DNA from: Polaribacter marinus
GTDB lineage: Bacteria; Bacteroidota; Bacteroidia; Flavobacteriales; Flavobacteriaceae
Reading direction: 5' to 3'
Assembly (NCBI RefSeq): GCF_022662535.1
Contig: NZ_JAKQYM010000005.1
Span: forward strand, 181,164-245,163
DNA length: 64,000 bases
Positions within the stretch are counted from its first letter, which is position 1, and each line of letters starts with the position of its first letter. Shown piece after piece: positions 8,458-17,317 of this stretch. The notes under the pieces are model-generated. The model made no database searches and was not told the origin of the DNA. It worked only from the letters and a program-made list of their open reading frames with translations. The position numbers and the translations under genes were made by a program.

Positions 8458-9336
8458 TTAATAATAAAGTTCGTCTGTTCGTAAATTTAAAAAACGCTGT
8501 GTTGCAAAAAAAGTACTTAGCCAAGTAATTATAAATGCTGATATTAAAACGCCTCCAACTAAATAAGCCATAGAAAGATAGTCTTGTAACAACCTTAAAC
8601 TTGGTGCATATTTATCTAAAGAATAAACTACTACTGCCAATCCTAATAATGCTAAAAAAGCACCAAACATTCCTAATTTTATGCTTCTCCAAATAAAAGG
8701 TTTTCTAATAAAACTCTTAGTTGCGCCTACCATTTGCATGGTTTTAATATTAAATCTTTTAGAATAAATGGATAATCGAATAGAGCTATTGATTAGTATA
8801 ATTGCGATTAAACCAAAAAAGCTACTTAAAACTAATAGCCAAAAACTTATTCTTTTAATATTTTTAGTTAATAAATTAATTAAGGGTTTATCATAAGAAA
8901 TATCTGCTACAAAAGCATTTTTCATAAAACGCGTTTCTAGTTCTTGTACTTTTTCTGGAGTAACAAAATCTGCTTTTAAATAAATATCAATTCCATTTTT
9001 AAGTGGATTTTCTCCTAAAAAGTCTAAAAAATCTTCTCCTATTTCTTTACTATACTTTTTTGCTGCTTGAGTTTTACTTGTATAAATAATTTTTTTTGTA
9101 AACTCTTCTTTTTCTAAAGAGGCTTTAAAACTATTTATTTGTTTTCTACTAACATCGTCTTTTAAAAATAATGTAATTGCTACTTTTTCTTTTACACGAT
9201 TTGCTACAAATGTAGATTTTAAGACTACCAAACCTAAAACTCCGATCATAAAAAGCACCAAGGCAATACTAATTACTACCGAGAAGTAAGAAGATTGTAA
9301 GCGTCTTTTTTGATAAGAATCGAATTTTGAGGACAT
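8458..9336 (-). CDS. ftsX: Cell division permease-like protein FtsX
   Basis: The membrane subunit of FtsEX, which couples ATP hydrolysis to activation of periplasmic peptidoglycan hydrolases at the septum. The 292 residues show an N-terminal membrane helix (about 18-40), a periplasmic domain of about 130 residues with the FtsX_ECD pattern, then three helices in a FtsX permease domain with the conserved KTMQMVGATKSFIRKPF segment. FtsE is not in the window, the usual Bacteroidota arrangement. It is the first gene of ftsX-DUF3098-uppP-truB. Confidence 0.93.
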   Translation of the reverse strand: MSSKFDSYQKRRLQSSYFSVVISIALVLFMIGVLGLVVLKSTFVANRVKEKVAITLFLKDDVSRKQINSFKASLEKEEFTKKIIYTSKTQAAKKYSKEIGEDFLDFLGENPLKNGIDIYLKADFVTPEKVQELETRFMKNAFVADISYDKPLINLLTKNIKRISFWLLVLSSFFGLIAIILINSSIRLSIYSKRFNIKTMQMVGATKSFIRKPFIWRSIKLGMFGAFLALLGLAVVVYSLDKYAPSLRLLQDYLSMAYLVGGVLISAFIITWLSTFFATQRFLNLRTDELYY

Positions 9337-9410
9337 TTATACTATTTTTATAAAACGTTGCAAGATAATAATTAGTAAGCAGTTGTAAGTATCTGTTATG
9401 AGTATTTTAA

Positions 9411-9812
9411 CTATTCTATTTCTTGACATAATTCAATAAGTACACCGTTTGTAGATTTTGGGTGTAAAAAAACTACTAGTTTATTATCTGCACCTTTCTT
9501 TGGCGTTTCATTTAAAACAGTAAACCCCTCTTTTTGCAAACGTTTTATTTCTGATGTAATATCTGAAACGGCAAAAGCAATATGATGAATTCCTTCACCT
9601 TTTTTATCAATGAATTTTGCAATAGGACTTTCAGAATTGGTTGCTTCTAACAACTCTATCTTATTGGGCCCTGATTTAAAAAACGAAGTTTTTACTCCTT
9701 CAGACGCTACTTCTTCTTCTTTGTAATGAGCTTCTCCAAAAAGTGATGCAAATACAGCATTTGATTTTTTTAAATCTTTAACAGCAATACCAATGTGTTC
9801 TATTTTTTTCAT
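9411..9812 (-). CDS. mce: Methylmalonyl-CoA epimerase
   Basis: A VOC/glyoxalase-fold enzyme that interconverts (R)- and (S)-methylmalonyl-CoA in propionate and succinyl-CoA metabolism. The 133 residues carry two beta-alpha-beta modules with metal ligands His6 (IEHIGIA), a second His in GIHHIAFAV and the terminal Glu in GVLIELCQE. I chose ATG 9812; a TTG 27 bp upstream would add nine residues unlike the family. It lies downstream of the DUF5689 terminator and probably has its own promoter. Confidence 0.9.
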   Translation of the reverse strand: MKKIEHIGIAVKDLKKSNAVFASLFGEAHYKEEEVASEGVKTSFFKSGPNKIELLEATNSESPIAKFIDKKGEGIHHIAFAVSDITSEIKRLQKEGFTVLNETPKKGADNKLVVFLHPKSTNGVLIELCQEIE

Positions 9813-9873
9813 ATTGTAAAAATAAGAAATTGGTTGCAAATGCGATTCAAATTAAATTTACAAAAAAGTCATA

Positions 9874-9907
9874 AAAAAACCAGTAAAGAAAACTTTACTG
9901 GTTTTTT
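9874..9907 (-). terminator. Intrinsic terminator after the DUF5689 lipoprotein gene
   Basis: A near-perfect stem with arms CCAGTAAAG and CTTTACTGG, an AAAA loop, and A/T runs on both flanks. On the minus strand it follows the stop codon at 9929 by about 20 bp. Confidence 0.85.
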
Positions 9908-9928
9908 GTATATAAAAAGCAAACTAAA

Positions 9929-11371
9929 TTAGTTTCCTGTTACTTTTACGTTATCTACTTGGAAAGTGGTTGTTACTCCAAAATCTGCACCTTCGTATTT
10001 AAAAGCTACATGTACTTTTCCTGATAAACAAGACATATTAATAGAACCTGAACCTATAAAACTATTGTACCCAGATGAAGGCCCTTCTGATAAGACAGCA
10101 TCAATCTTTAACCAAGTTGCTGTAGTTACATCTCCTGTAAAATCTGAAGACACATAAGCTGTTAATGCTTTACCATTATCATACCCAGTATTTGTTTCAA
10201 ATGTTAATTCTTCTCCAGTAGTTGCATCTAAATCAATTTCTGGTGTTACTAACCAAGCTTCTAATGGAGCTTCTCCACTGTTATATGCAGAAATTTGTAC
10301 ATATCTATTACCTCCAAAACTTGTAGAAGTAAATAATGTAGATCCGCCGTTAACATTAACATTTGTCCAACCTGCAGAAGTAATTCCAGATGTTGAAGTA
10401 ATTCCTTCAAAATCTTCATCTAATAAAACTACACTTCCACCAACTGCACCTGTACCACAGTCTAATACTGGAGGGTCACATCTGTTAGAATCTGTAAAAT
10501 CTAAATCTGATGGTGTATTAGCAATTGCTACTAAAAATTCTGATCTAAAATCTTTAGATAAAACCGCTTTAAAAGTTCCTTTTCCTTGAGGTACTAAGTT
10601 TGATTTAAAACTAGCAAAAGTACTTGTTTGTAATTGTATTGTTTTTTCTGTATCACATTCAAAAATAGTTCTGAATCCATCAAACTCATCAGTTGCTTCT
10701 CCTGCAAAAGTTTTCGTTAAATCTGATTTTAACATTTGAGCAGATGATAATTCTATCATAGTATTAATATGTGCTCCAGTAATATCTGCTAATTGGATAC
10801 TAGTAGGTACAATGTTTGCTACTGTTGCAGATCTCCAAATATGATCTTTTATTGATGTAGAAGGAATATCATCTACTTGATCTCCATCTAAAACTCCTAA
10901 AACATATTTTCCAGGAATTCCATTTGATGGACTGATATAACTAGCACTTTCTCCATCGTCATAAGAAACAGATAATCCATCTAATTTAATATAAACTTTT
11001 CTACCAACTTCATAAGTTTCGCTTAAAGATGATTTGTTTAAAACTATTTCAATACCTGCTGTTGGGTTTTCTGCTTTGTCTTGTACAATTAATTTTTTAT
11101 AAAAGTTTCCTGCTGCATCACTAGAAACAACATATCCCTCTACATAAGTAGGGTTACTTGCGTTTTCATAGAAAGTATACACTAAATCTCCTGTAGAATT
11201 AAACTCTTGCTGTAAAGCTGTTTTAATTGCTAAAATTGTAGAGTTTGGTGTAATGTTAGGTTCTTCGACAGTAACGTTTGGCACGTCAAAATCTCCATCT
11301 TGTACACAAGATGTAATTGTGAAAGCTATCATTAAAAATGATAAAAAGCTATAAATTTTATTTGTTTTCAT
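9929..11371 (-). CDS. DUF5689 surface lipoprotein with C-terminal jelly-roll-like domain
   Basis: A 480-residue protein with lipoprotein signal (ITSCVQDG). Residues about 45-290 fit the DUF5689 family (TYVEGYVVSSDAAGNFYKKLIVQD; RKVYIKLDGL), an OB-like domain found in Bacteroidota surface lipoproteins. The C-terminal 160 residues (LLDEDFEGI, AWLVTPEIDLDATTGEELTFET, VDNVKVTGN) match the choice-of-anchor/MAM-like beta-sandwich pattern. It follows a TonB receptor gene by 32 bp, so it is probably that receptor's surface partner. The secreted endonuclease-fold gene across the divergent promoter suggests nucleic acid or phosphate as substrate; that is inference. Confidence 0.82.
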   Translation of the reverse strand: MKTNKIYSFLSFLMIAFTITSCVQDGDFDVPNVTVEEPNITPNSTILAIKTALQQEFNSTGDLVYTFYENASNPTYVEGYVVSSDAAGNFYKKLIVQDKAENPTAGIEIVLNKSSLSETYEVGRKVYIKLDGLSVSYDDGESASYISPSNGIPGKYVLGVLDGDQVDDIPSTSIKDHIWRSATVANIVPTSIQLADITGAHINTMIELSSAQMLKSDLTKTFAGEATDEFDGFRTIFECDTEKTIQLQTSTFASFKSNLVPQGKGTFKAVLSKDFRSEFLVAIANTPSDLDFTDSNRCDPPVLDCGTGAVGGSVVLLDEDFEGITSTSGITSAGWTNVNVNGGSTLFTSTSFGGNRYVQISAYNSGEAPLEAWLVTPEIDLDATTGEELTFETNTGYDNGKALTAYVSSDFTGDVTTATWLKIDAVLSEGPSSGYNSFIGSGSINMSCLSGKVHVAFKYEGADFGVTTTFQVDNVKVTGN

Positions 11372-11403
11372 AATTATATTTATTAATGAGTTTTTTTATT
11401 TTT

Positions 11404-14211
11404 TTAAAATCTGTAGTTTATATTTAAGAAATACGTAGTTCCTCTACCAAACCAGTACTTGTTTCCAAACACAGGAGTATCTAACTCTTTATCTTCTTTA
11501 AGTTGTCTATAGTTAGCATTTCTACCTTGCTCAAATCCACCAGATTTATACTGCGTATTAAAAATATTTCCAATACTAGCAAATAAACTTATATACTGAT
11601 TTCCAATTTTCCAAGATTTACCACCAATCATATTCACAACCATATAGCTATCAAATTTTTCTTGTTGTAGTAATTCTCTTGCAATTTCTGGATCATAATC
11701 GTTAAATGGAATCCCTCCATCATCTGCAAAGTTAGATGTTCTAATTAATGGAGCAACATCTACATATACATTATCAAAAAAGTTAGCTGTTGCACCAACA
11801 AACCAATAATCTGGATCTCTGTATTCGAAACCAACTGAATAAGCTGTTTGTGGTCCTGCTGCTAATTTGTAGTTTTTTAAATTGGCTTCACCAAAATCTT
11901 TACGTCCGTTTACAAAACCAGCATCTTCAGAACGTGTATTATTCTCTGTTGTTAAGTATAAGTTAGGATTGTTATCATAAGTATATTGCCCTATGTTTGC
12001 AGCTCCCTTTAACTTAATTGTAGGTGTAATTTGTGCTTCAATACCAAATTCTGCTCCAAAGTGTTTTTTATCAATTCCAGATAAAATTTCTTGTACAAAT
12101 GCAGTGTTATCTCCTCCAATACCATCAGCAAAGAAAAATGATATTTCTGTTGCATCTTGAATTTTTGTATAATAACCTGTTAATTTTGCTTGTACAATTG
12201 GACTTCTAAAGATATAACTTGCATCTGCAGAAATCACTTTTTCGCTTGTTAAATTATCTACAGTACTATTATTTTCTCTAGAATTAGAAAAAGAGTTTCT
12301 TAAGTTAGGTGCTTTTGTTAAATATCCTGCATTCACATCAAATAAATGACGACCAGATAATTTATAAGTTACCCCTCCTTTTGCTCCGTAATTTGTAAAA
12401 GATAATTCTTCAGATTTTCCTAAAGAGTTATTTGCAAAACCTCCGTTTTGAAATAAACCATCTCTTTGGTGTGTAGTTCTAGAAACATTTGCTGCTACAT
12501 AAAAATCTACTTTATTATATTTAAATTGCCCTTGAGCAAAACCATCTATTACATTAGACAATAAATTAAAATTGTATTTAAATTTATCTCCAACACCAAC
12601 AATGTTTAAAGGATTTAATAAATCATTTTGTTTTTCATCAAAAGAATCTGCAAAAGAATCGGCGTCTAAATAACCAGAACCACCTAATAAATCTATTACT
12701 TCTGCAAAGTTTCTAGATTTTAATCTAGTGTATTGTACTCTAGCATTTAAAGTGATATTATCAGAAATTTCTTTATCTAAAATACTGTTAACAGTAAATT
12801 GTGTGTCGTCATTTCTGTCTTCATATAAAACATAAGATGAATTCCCATCGTTATTAGGATTTATATTTGCATTGTAAAGACTGTCCCAATCTAATTGACC
12901 ATTATTTACAAAGTTTTGGTGAATTCCGTAGATATTAGAATACCCTTGTCTTATACCATAACTTGGTAATTTTTGATAATAGGTTGGATCTGGATTAGAC
13001 GCACCTAAGTTTACGATATAAGGATTTCCGTTTCCATCTATAGCAGTTCCATCTACTTTAGTACCATTATTATCTATTCTACTGTTTCCAGTTTTTCCAA
13101 ATTGATAAGAAACGTTTGTATTTATAGATGTTTTTTCATCTAAATCCCAATAATGATTTAACATTAAAATAGGCTCAGATACTTCTTTTATACGTGAGTT
13201 TCTAATTTCACCATCCTGTAACCCCCAATAAGAATTGTATTTAATTCCTTTTAAATCAAAAACTTCTTGAGTTTGTGGAGCAGATTTCCCTCTTCTATTA
13301 AAAGCTGTAATAGATGTAAAGTTTAAACTGTGCTTGTCATTAAATTTCTTTTCAAGTGAAAGAAACATAGAATTAGCATTGTACATTGTACCATCTACAT
13401 ATCCTTCATTTCCAGATCTTCTACTTGCAGCAACGGTATATGCCCAACCTTTTTCTGACATTCCAGAAGAGTGTGTAGCCATTACTCTATGTGCATAACT
13501 TCTATTAGAAGACGCATAAGAAATACGAGTTCCTGGTCTTTGTGCCGAAGCTCTTACATTGATATTTGTAGAACCTAAAACTCCACCAAATGTATATGAA
13601 GAAGCCGTTAAACCTGTAGTAAATTCTTGATTTCTTAAAACATCATTTAACCCCCCCCAATTACTCCATTGTGGTCTTCCACTATAAAGTTTGTTCATAT
13701 CTAAACCATTAATAAGTAATTTTCCATTTTCAGAATCTAAACCTCTTATTCTAAAAAAAGAAGAACTAAATTCAAAAGCTGCTGTTCTTAAGTAAACATC
13801 TTTAGACGCTTGTAATAAACCAGATATATTATCTGCAGCACTTGCGTCATCATTTAATTCATCATCAGTAATAGTAACAATACTTAAATCTTGGTCTTCA
13901 GTAATATCTTTATAAAGTAAGATATTTCCTAAATCTACCGTTTTCCCCGTAAGCTCTACCGGAAAATTTTGTGTTTCATAACCCGTCAGTTTAATTTCTA
14001 CAATGTAACTGCCATTAGTAAGATTTTTTAAGATGAAAACACCATCTGCGCCAGTTAACTGACTTTTTGAAGTGCTTACAACGCTTACTATAACATTTTG
14101 TAAAGGATTCTCTGAATCGCTGTCTGAAACAATTCCTTTTACAATACTCTGTGCCTGTAATCCTGAAACCAAGAATAGCAACACAAATATTGATAAAACA
14201 ATTTTTCTCAT
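11404..14211 (-). CDS. TonB-dependent receptor with carboxypeptidase-like N-terminal domain
   Basis: A 935-residue outer-membrane active transporter. The order is signal peptide (residues 1-20), a CarboxypepD_reg-like beta-sandwich (about 22-105: GIVSDSDSENPLQNVIVSV), a plug domain (about 125-235: FRIRGLDSENGKLLINGLDMN), and a 22-strand-type barrel ending NINYRF with a terminal Phe. The N-terminal extension is typical of Bacteroidota receptors working with a surface lipoprotein, here the DUF5689 gene downstream. The divergent gene encodes a secreted endonuclease/exonuclease/phosphatase-fold enzyme. The substrate is inferred to be a nucleic-acid breakdown product or another phosphorus source; iron complexes are an alternative. 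Confidence 0.88.
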   Translation of the reverse strand: MRKIVLSIFVLLFLVSGLQAQSIVKGIVSDSDSENPLQNVIVSVVSTSKSQLTGADGVFILKNLTNGSYIVEIKLTGYETQNFPVELTGKTVDLGNILLYKDITEDQDLSIVTITDDELNDDASAADNISGLLQASKDVYLRTAAFEFSSSFFRIRGLDSENGKLLINGLDMNKLYSGRPQWSNWGGLNDVLRNQEFTTGLTASSYTFGGVLGSTNINVRASAQRPGTRISYASSNRSYAHRVMATHSSGMSEKGWAYTVAASRRSGNEGYVDGTMYNANSMFLSLEKKFNDKHSLNFTSITAFNRRGKSAPQTQEVFDLKGIKYNSYWGLQDGEIRNSRIKEVSEPILMLNHYWDLDEKTSINTNVSYQFGKTGNSRIDNNGTKVDGTAIDGNGNPYIVNLGASNPDPTYYQKLPSYGIRQGYSNIYGIHQNFVNNGQLDWDSLYNANINPNNDGNSSYVLYEDRNDDTQFTVNSILDKEISDNITLNARVQYTRLKSRNFAEVIDLLGGSGYLDADSFADSFDEKQNDLLNPLNIVGVGDKFKYNFNLLSNVIDGFAQGQFKYNKVDFYVAANVSRTTHQRDGLFQNGGFANNSLGKSEELSFTNYGAKGGVTYKLSGRHLFDVNAGYLTKAPNLRNSFSNSRENNSTVDNLTSEKVISADASYIFRSPIVQAKLTGYYTKIQDATEISFFFADGIGGDNTAFVQEILSGIDKKHFGAEFGIEAQITPTIKLKGAANIGQYTYDNNPNLYLTTENNTRSEDAGFVNGRKDFGEANLKNYKLAAGPQTAYSVGFEYRDPDYWFVGATANFFDNVYVDVAPLIRTSNFADDGGIPFNDYDPEIARELLQQEKFDSYMVVNMIGGKSWKIGNQYISLFASIGNIFNTQYKSGGFEQGRNANYRQLKEDKELDTPVFGNKYWFGRGTTYFLNINYRF

Positions 14212-14262
14212 AAATGATTATTTATTTTTTAATATAATTTCTTGCAAAAATGCTCACAAAAT

Positions 14263-14300
14263 TAACAATTTTTAACATACCACAATGTTAAAATAACATT
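14263..14300. promoter_or_regulatory. Cluster of TAACA motifs between the TonB receptor and nuclease genes
   Basis: TAACA occurs at 14263, 14273 and 14294, and AATGTTA-AAA-TAACATT forms a perfect 7-bp inverted repeat at 14284-14300. The copy at 14294 lies 36 bp before the -7 box of the nuclease gene. The same core occurs as 11-bp-spaced repeats in the phosphate island (44260-45779). A binding site for a shared regulator is inferred; the sequence is AT-rich, so chance is possible. Confidence 0.35.
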
Positions 14301-14329
14301 ATATAATTTTTAGCTTGAATTTTGTTTTA

Positions 14330-14337
14330 TATGTTTG
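14330..14337 (+). promoter_or_regulatory. -7 box TATGTTTG of the endonuclease-fold gene
   Basis: TATGTTTG fits TAnnTTTG exactly and lies 19 bp before the ATG. No TTG occurs at 17-23 bp upstream, which would suit an activator-dependent promoter. Confidence 0.5.
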
Positions 14338-14356
14338 CATATAAAAAACGAATAAA

Positions 14357-15412
14357 ATGAGAAAACTTTTACCTCTTTTAACATTTTTTTTGCTTCTAGG
14401 TACAGCTACCTTTTCACAGAAAAAAGCAAAAAAGTACAACATTAGAACTATTGCATTCTACAATTTAGAAAACTTATTTGACACCATAAATGATGTTACT
14501 AAAAACGATGAAGCCAGTCCTATGATGGAATTAAAAGGAAATAGATCTAAAGTATATTGGGATAAAATTGACAAACTAGGTAGTACAATTGCTCAAATAG
14601 GTTCTGACAAAGCAAATACTTCTCCAGCAATTATTGGAGTTTCTGAAGTAGAAAACTTAAGTGTTTTAGAAGATTTAGTAAAATCGAAACACCTTATTAA
14701 AAAAGGATATGGGATTATTCATTATGACTCTCCTGACAAAAGAGGGATTGATGTAGCCTTACTTTATCAAAAAAGATATTTTAAACCTGTACATCATGAA
14801 GCTTTTAATCCTAAAATATTTAGAGATAATTTCCCTGTTTATACAAGAGATCAATTATTAGTTTCTGGTTATTTAGATGATGAATTAATTCATGTTATTG
14901 TAAATCACTGGCCTTCTAGAAGTGGTGGTGAAGCCAAGAGTAGACCTTTGCGTGAAAAGGCTGCGTACCAAAACACTAAAATTATTGCTCAAATTAGAGA
15001 GAAAGAACCCAATGCAAAAATCTTAACTATGGGAGATTTTAATGATGATCCTATAAACTCTAGTTTTAAAAAAGTTTTAAAAACTAAAAGTAAAAAGAAA
15101 AATGTTGGCGAAAATGATATTTACAACCCTTATGAAGAAATGTTTAGAAGAGGGTTTAACACTTTAGGATACAGAGATAACATTAATTTATTTGATCAAA
15201 TTTTAATTTCACGTCCACTATTAGATAAAGGTGAAAAAGATTTCTCTAACTATAAAATGTTTAAAGCAATGATTTTTAACAAACGCTTTTTAACAGGTAG
15301 AAAAGGACAGTATAAAGGTTATCCTTTTAGAAGTTTTGCTAATGGATCTTATACAGGTGGCTATTCAGATCATTACCCAGTTTACATATATTTAATTAAA
15401 GAAAAGAAATAA
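14357..15412 (+). CDS. Secreted endonuclease/exonuclease/phosphatase-family protein
   Basis: A 351-residue exported enzyme with signal peptide (MRKLLPLLTFFLLLGTATFS). It has the DNase I-like fold motifs: TIAFYNLENLFD, GVSEVENLSVLEDL (metal-binding Glu), VNHWPSRSGGEAKSR, MGDFNDDP (Asp/Asn) and the C-terminal SDHYPVYIYL (Asp-His pair). The family hydrolyses phosphodiesters of DNA, RNA or small phosphates; the DENN/SEVEN form with HWPSR is common in Bacteroidota secreted nucleases. It is divergent from a TonB receptor and DUF5689 lipoprotein. I infer scavenging of extracellular nucleic acid or organophosphate. Confidence 0.87.
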   Translation: MRKLLPLLTFFLLLGTATFSQKKAKKYNIRTIAFYNLENLFDTINDVTKNDEASPMMELKGNRSKVYWDKIDKLGSTIAQIGSDKANTSPAIIGVSEVENLSVLEDLVKSKHLIKKGYGIIHYDSPDKRGIDVALLYQKRYFKPVHHEAFNPKIFRDNFPVYTRDQLLVSGYLDDELIHVIVNHWPSRSGGEAKSRPLREKAAYQNTKIIAQIREKEPNAKILTMGDFNDDPINSSFKKVLKTKSKKKNVGENDIYNPYEEMFRRGFNTLGYRDNINLFDQILISRPLLDKGEKDFSNYKMFKAMIFNKRFLTGRKGQYKGYPFRSFANGSYTGGYSDHYPVYIYLIKEKK

Positions 15413-15432
15413 AACAATATTTTTCACAAAAC

Positions 15433-15469
15433 AAAAAACCCCGCAACTTATAAATTGCGGGGTTTTTTT
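15433..15469 (+). terminator. Strong intrinsic terminator
   Basis: Stem with arms ACCCCGCAA and TTGCGGGGT extended by A/T flanks and followed by seven T, about 20 bp after the nuclease-fold gene. It works in both directions between convergent genes (rng ends at 15503). Confidence 0.9.
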
Positions 15470-15502
15470 GATAATAAATTATTGCCTTTTACAAGTATAA
15501 AA

Positions 15503-17032
15503 TTAATCTCTTGTCGATTTAAATTTATAATGTAAGTATGTGTAAGCATCTCTAGGTGTAATAGTAATCCACTTTTTGTGTTTTAAATACCATTTAAAAC
15601 GTATAGAAATCAATCCTTTTGTTAAATATGAAGCAATAAAAGGATGCAAGTTTAATTGTATCTTTTTATTTTTTGGATTAGAGATAAATTTCTCTAAATC
15701 TGCTTCAATTTTATCCAACAAAACTATTGGAGCTTCTACTTGTCCATTAATATTTGGGTTGGCTTCGGTAGTTTTTATACTTAACTCTGGTCTTACCCTT
15801 TGTCTAGTAATTTGTACCAATCCAAATTTACTTGGAGGTAATATTTTGTGCTTTGTTCTATCAAAAGCCATTTGCTCTTTCAAGTGTTGATACAGCTTAT
15901 TTCTATTTTCAGCCTTGTGCATATCAATAAAATCTACAACTATAATTCCTCCCATATCACGCAATTGTAATTGGCGAGCTATTTCTGTAGCTGAAATTAG
16001 ATTTACTTCTAATGCAGTATCTTCTTGTGAGCCAGCTTTATTAGAACGGTTTCCGCTATTAACATCAATAACGTGTAATGCTTCTGTGTGCTCTATTACT
16101 AAATAGGCACCTTTACTCATAGAAACTGTTTTTCCAAACGATGTTTTAATCTGTCTTTCAATTCCGTATTTTTCAAAAATAGGAGTTTCAGATTTGTGTA
16201 ATTTTACAATTTTCTCCTTTTCAGGGTAAATTTCTTGTAAATACTCTTTAATTTCAACTTGAAGAGTTTCATCATTTGTAACAATACTAGTAAAAGACTC
16301 ATTCATTACATCTCTTAAAATAGAAGATGCTCTGTTTAGCTCGCTCAAAATTTTTGTTGGTGTGTTTGTGTTTGCAATACGCTTACACATTGTTTTCCAA
16401 CGTTCTAATGAGTTTTGTAAATCTTTATCTAATTCTGCTACTTTTTTGCCTTCGGCAACAGTTCTTAAAATAACACCAAACCCTTTTGGCTTAATGCTTT
16501 TTGCTAATCTTTTTAAACGTTCTTTTTCTTTTGGGTCTTCTATCTTTTGAGAAACCGAAACTCTATTAGAAAAAGGAACTAAAACCAAAAATCTACCTGC
16601 TATAGAAAGCTCTGAGCTTAATCTTGGGCCTTTTGTAGAAATTGGTTCTTTTACTATTTGTACTAATAGGTTTTGTCCTGTTTTTAGTACTTTGTTAATA
16701 CTACCGTCTTTGTTAATGTCTTCCTCAAATTGGAAGTTCTTTAAAGTGAATTCTTTATACTTACCTGTGCTTACTTTCTTAATGAATGAATTTAATGAAT
16801 TTACTTGCGCACCTAAATCATGATAATGTAAAAACCCATCTTTTGGGTAACCTACATTTACAAAGGCTGCATTTAAACCAGTTAACACCTTTCCTATTTT
16901 GGCTAAAAAAATATCGCCAACAGAAAATTTGTTATCAGTGGTTTCATTATTCAATTCAATAAGTTTCCCATCTCTTAATAAGGCAAAATCAATATCAGCT
17001 GAATTTGAACGAATTATTAATTCTGTTTTCAT
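15503..17032 (-). CDS. rng: Ribonuclease E/G family protein
   Basis: An endoribonuclease for rRNA/tRNA maturation and mRNA decay. The 509-residue form has the N-terminal S1 domain (VGDIFLAKIGKVLTGLNAAFVNVGYPKDGFLHYHDL), the RNase H-like segment, and the catalytic DNase I-like part with HVIDVNSG and IVVDFIDM giving the two metal-binding Asp residues. There is no long degradosome tail, so it is RNase G-like in size. I chose ATG 17032 (MKTELIIRS), the family's usual start, over an ATG 27 bp upstream. A short inverted repeat lies in the leader at 17105-17121. Confidence 0.93.
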   Translation of the reverse strand: MKTELIIRSNSADIDFALLRDGKLIELNNETTDNKFSVGDIFLAKIGKVLTGLNAAFVNVGYPKDGFLHYHDLGAQVNSLNSFIKKVSTGKYKEFTLKNFQFEEDINKDGSINKVLKTGQNLLVQIVKEPISTKGPRLSSELSIAGRFLVLVPFSNRVSVSQKIEDPKEKERLKRLAKSIKPKGFGVILRTVAEGKKVAELDKDLQNSLERWKTMCKRIANTNTPTKILSELNRASSILRDVMNESFTSIVTNDETLQVEIKEYLQEIYPEKEKIVKLHKSETPIFEKYGIERQIKTSFGKTVSMSKGAYLVIEHTEALHVIDVNSGNRSNKAGSQEDTALEVNLISATEIARQLQLRDMGGIIVVDFIDMHKAENRNKLYQHLKEQMAFDRTKHKILPPSKFGLVQITRQRVRPELSIKTTEANPNINGQVEAPIVLLDKIEADLEKFISNPKNKKIQLNLHPFIASYLTKGLISIRFKWYLKHKKWITITPRDAYTYLHYKFKSTRD

Positions 17033-17104
17033 ACTGAATTTGGTTTTAACACTACACATAATTGTGTAGATGGATTAATATTGTCAGGTATATAAATACC
17101 GTGC

Positions 17105-17121
17105 GAGGTTAGTTTAACCTC
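17105..17121 (-). repeat. Inverted repeat in the rng leader
   Basis: GAGGTTA-GTT-TAACCTC, a perfect 7-bp inverted repeat about 75 bp before the rng ATG. It could be a leader hairpin or an operator; nothing else supports either. Confidence 0.4.
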
Positions 17122-17162
17122 AATGTCAATGAACTTTTGTGCTTTTCGCTAAACAATAAACG

Positions 17163-17188
17163 AAAAAGTAAGCGAATGCTTACTTTTT
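17163..17188 (-). terminator. Terminator overlapping the stop codon of the 29-aa gene
   Basis: An 11-bp perfect stem (AAAAAGTAAGC / GCTTACTTTTT) with loop GAAT, and a T tract on the minus strand. The TAA stop of the small basic protein gene (17180-17182) lies inside the stem. Confidence 0.75.
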
Positions 17189-17269
17189 CTTGTGTCTATT
17201 TGCTCTAGCTCTTTTCTTTCTTTTGTGTGTAGAGATCTTTGCTCTCTTTCTTTTTTTACCGCTTGGCAT
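17180..17269 (-). CDS. 29-residue highly basic protein, candidate ribosome-associated
   Basis: An ATG at 17269 opens a 29-codon frame: MPSGKKRKRAKISTHKRKKR followed by ARANRHKKK. Seventeen of 29 residues are Lys or Arg, three more are His or the initiator Met, and none are acidic. It sits between the HU gene and rng on the same strand and ends inside a strong terminator stem, as a real short gene would. To my knowledge very similar short KR-rich proteins occur across flavobacteria. Composition and size resemble tiny ribosomal proteins such as Thx or bL36-type, so binding to rRNA is inferred. DNA binding is the alternative. Confidence 0.75.
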   Translation of the reverse strand: MPSGKKRKRAKISTHKRKKRARANRHKKK

Positions 17270-17317
17270 AATGTTCTGATGTTTTTAAAACCATTTAAGG
17301 TTTCGATTATTATTTTG

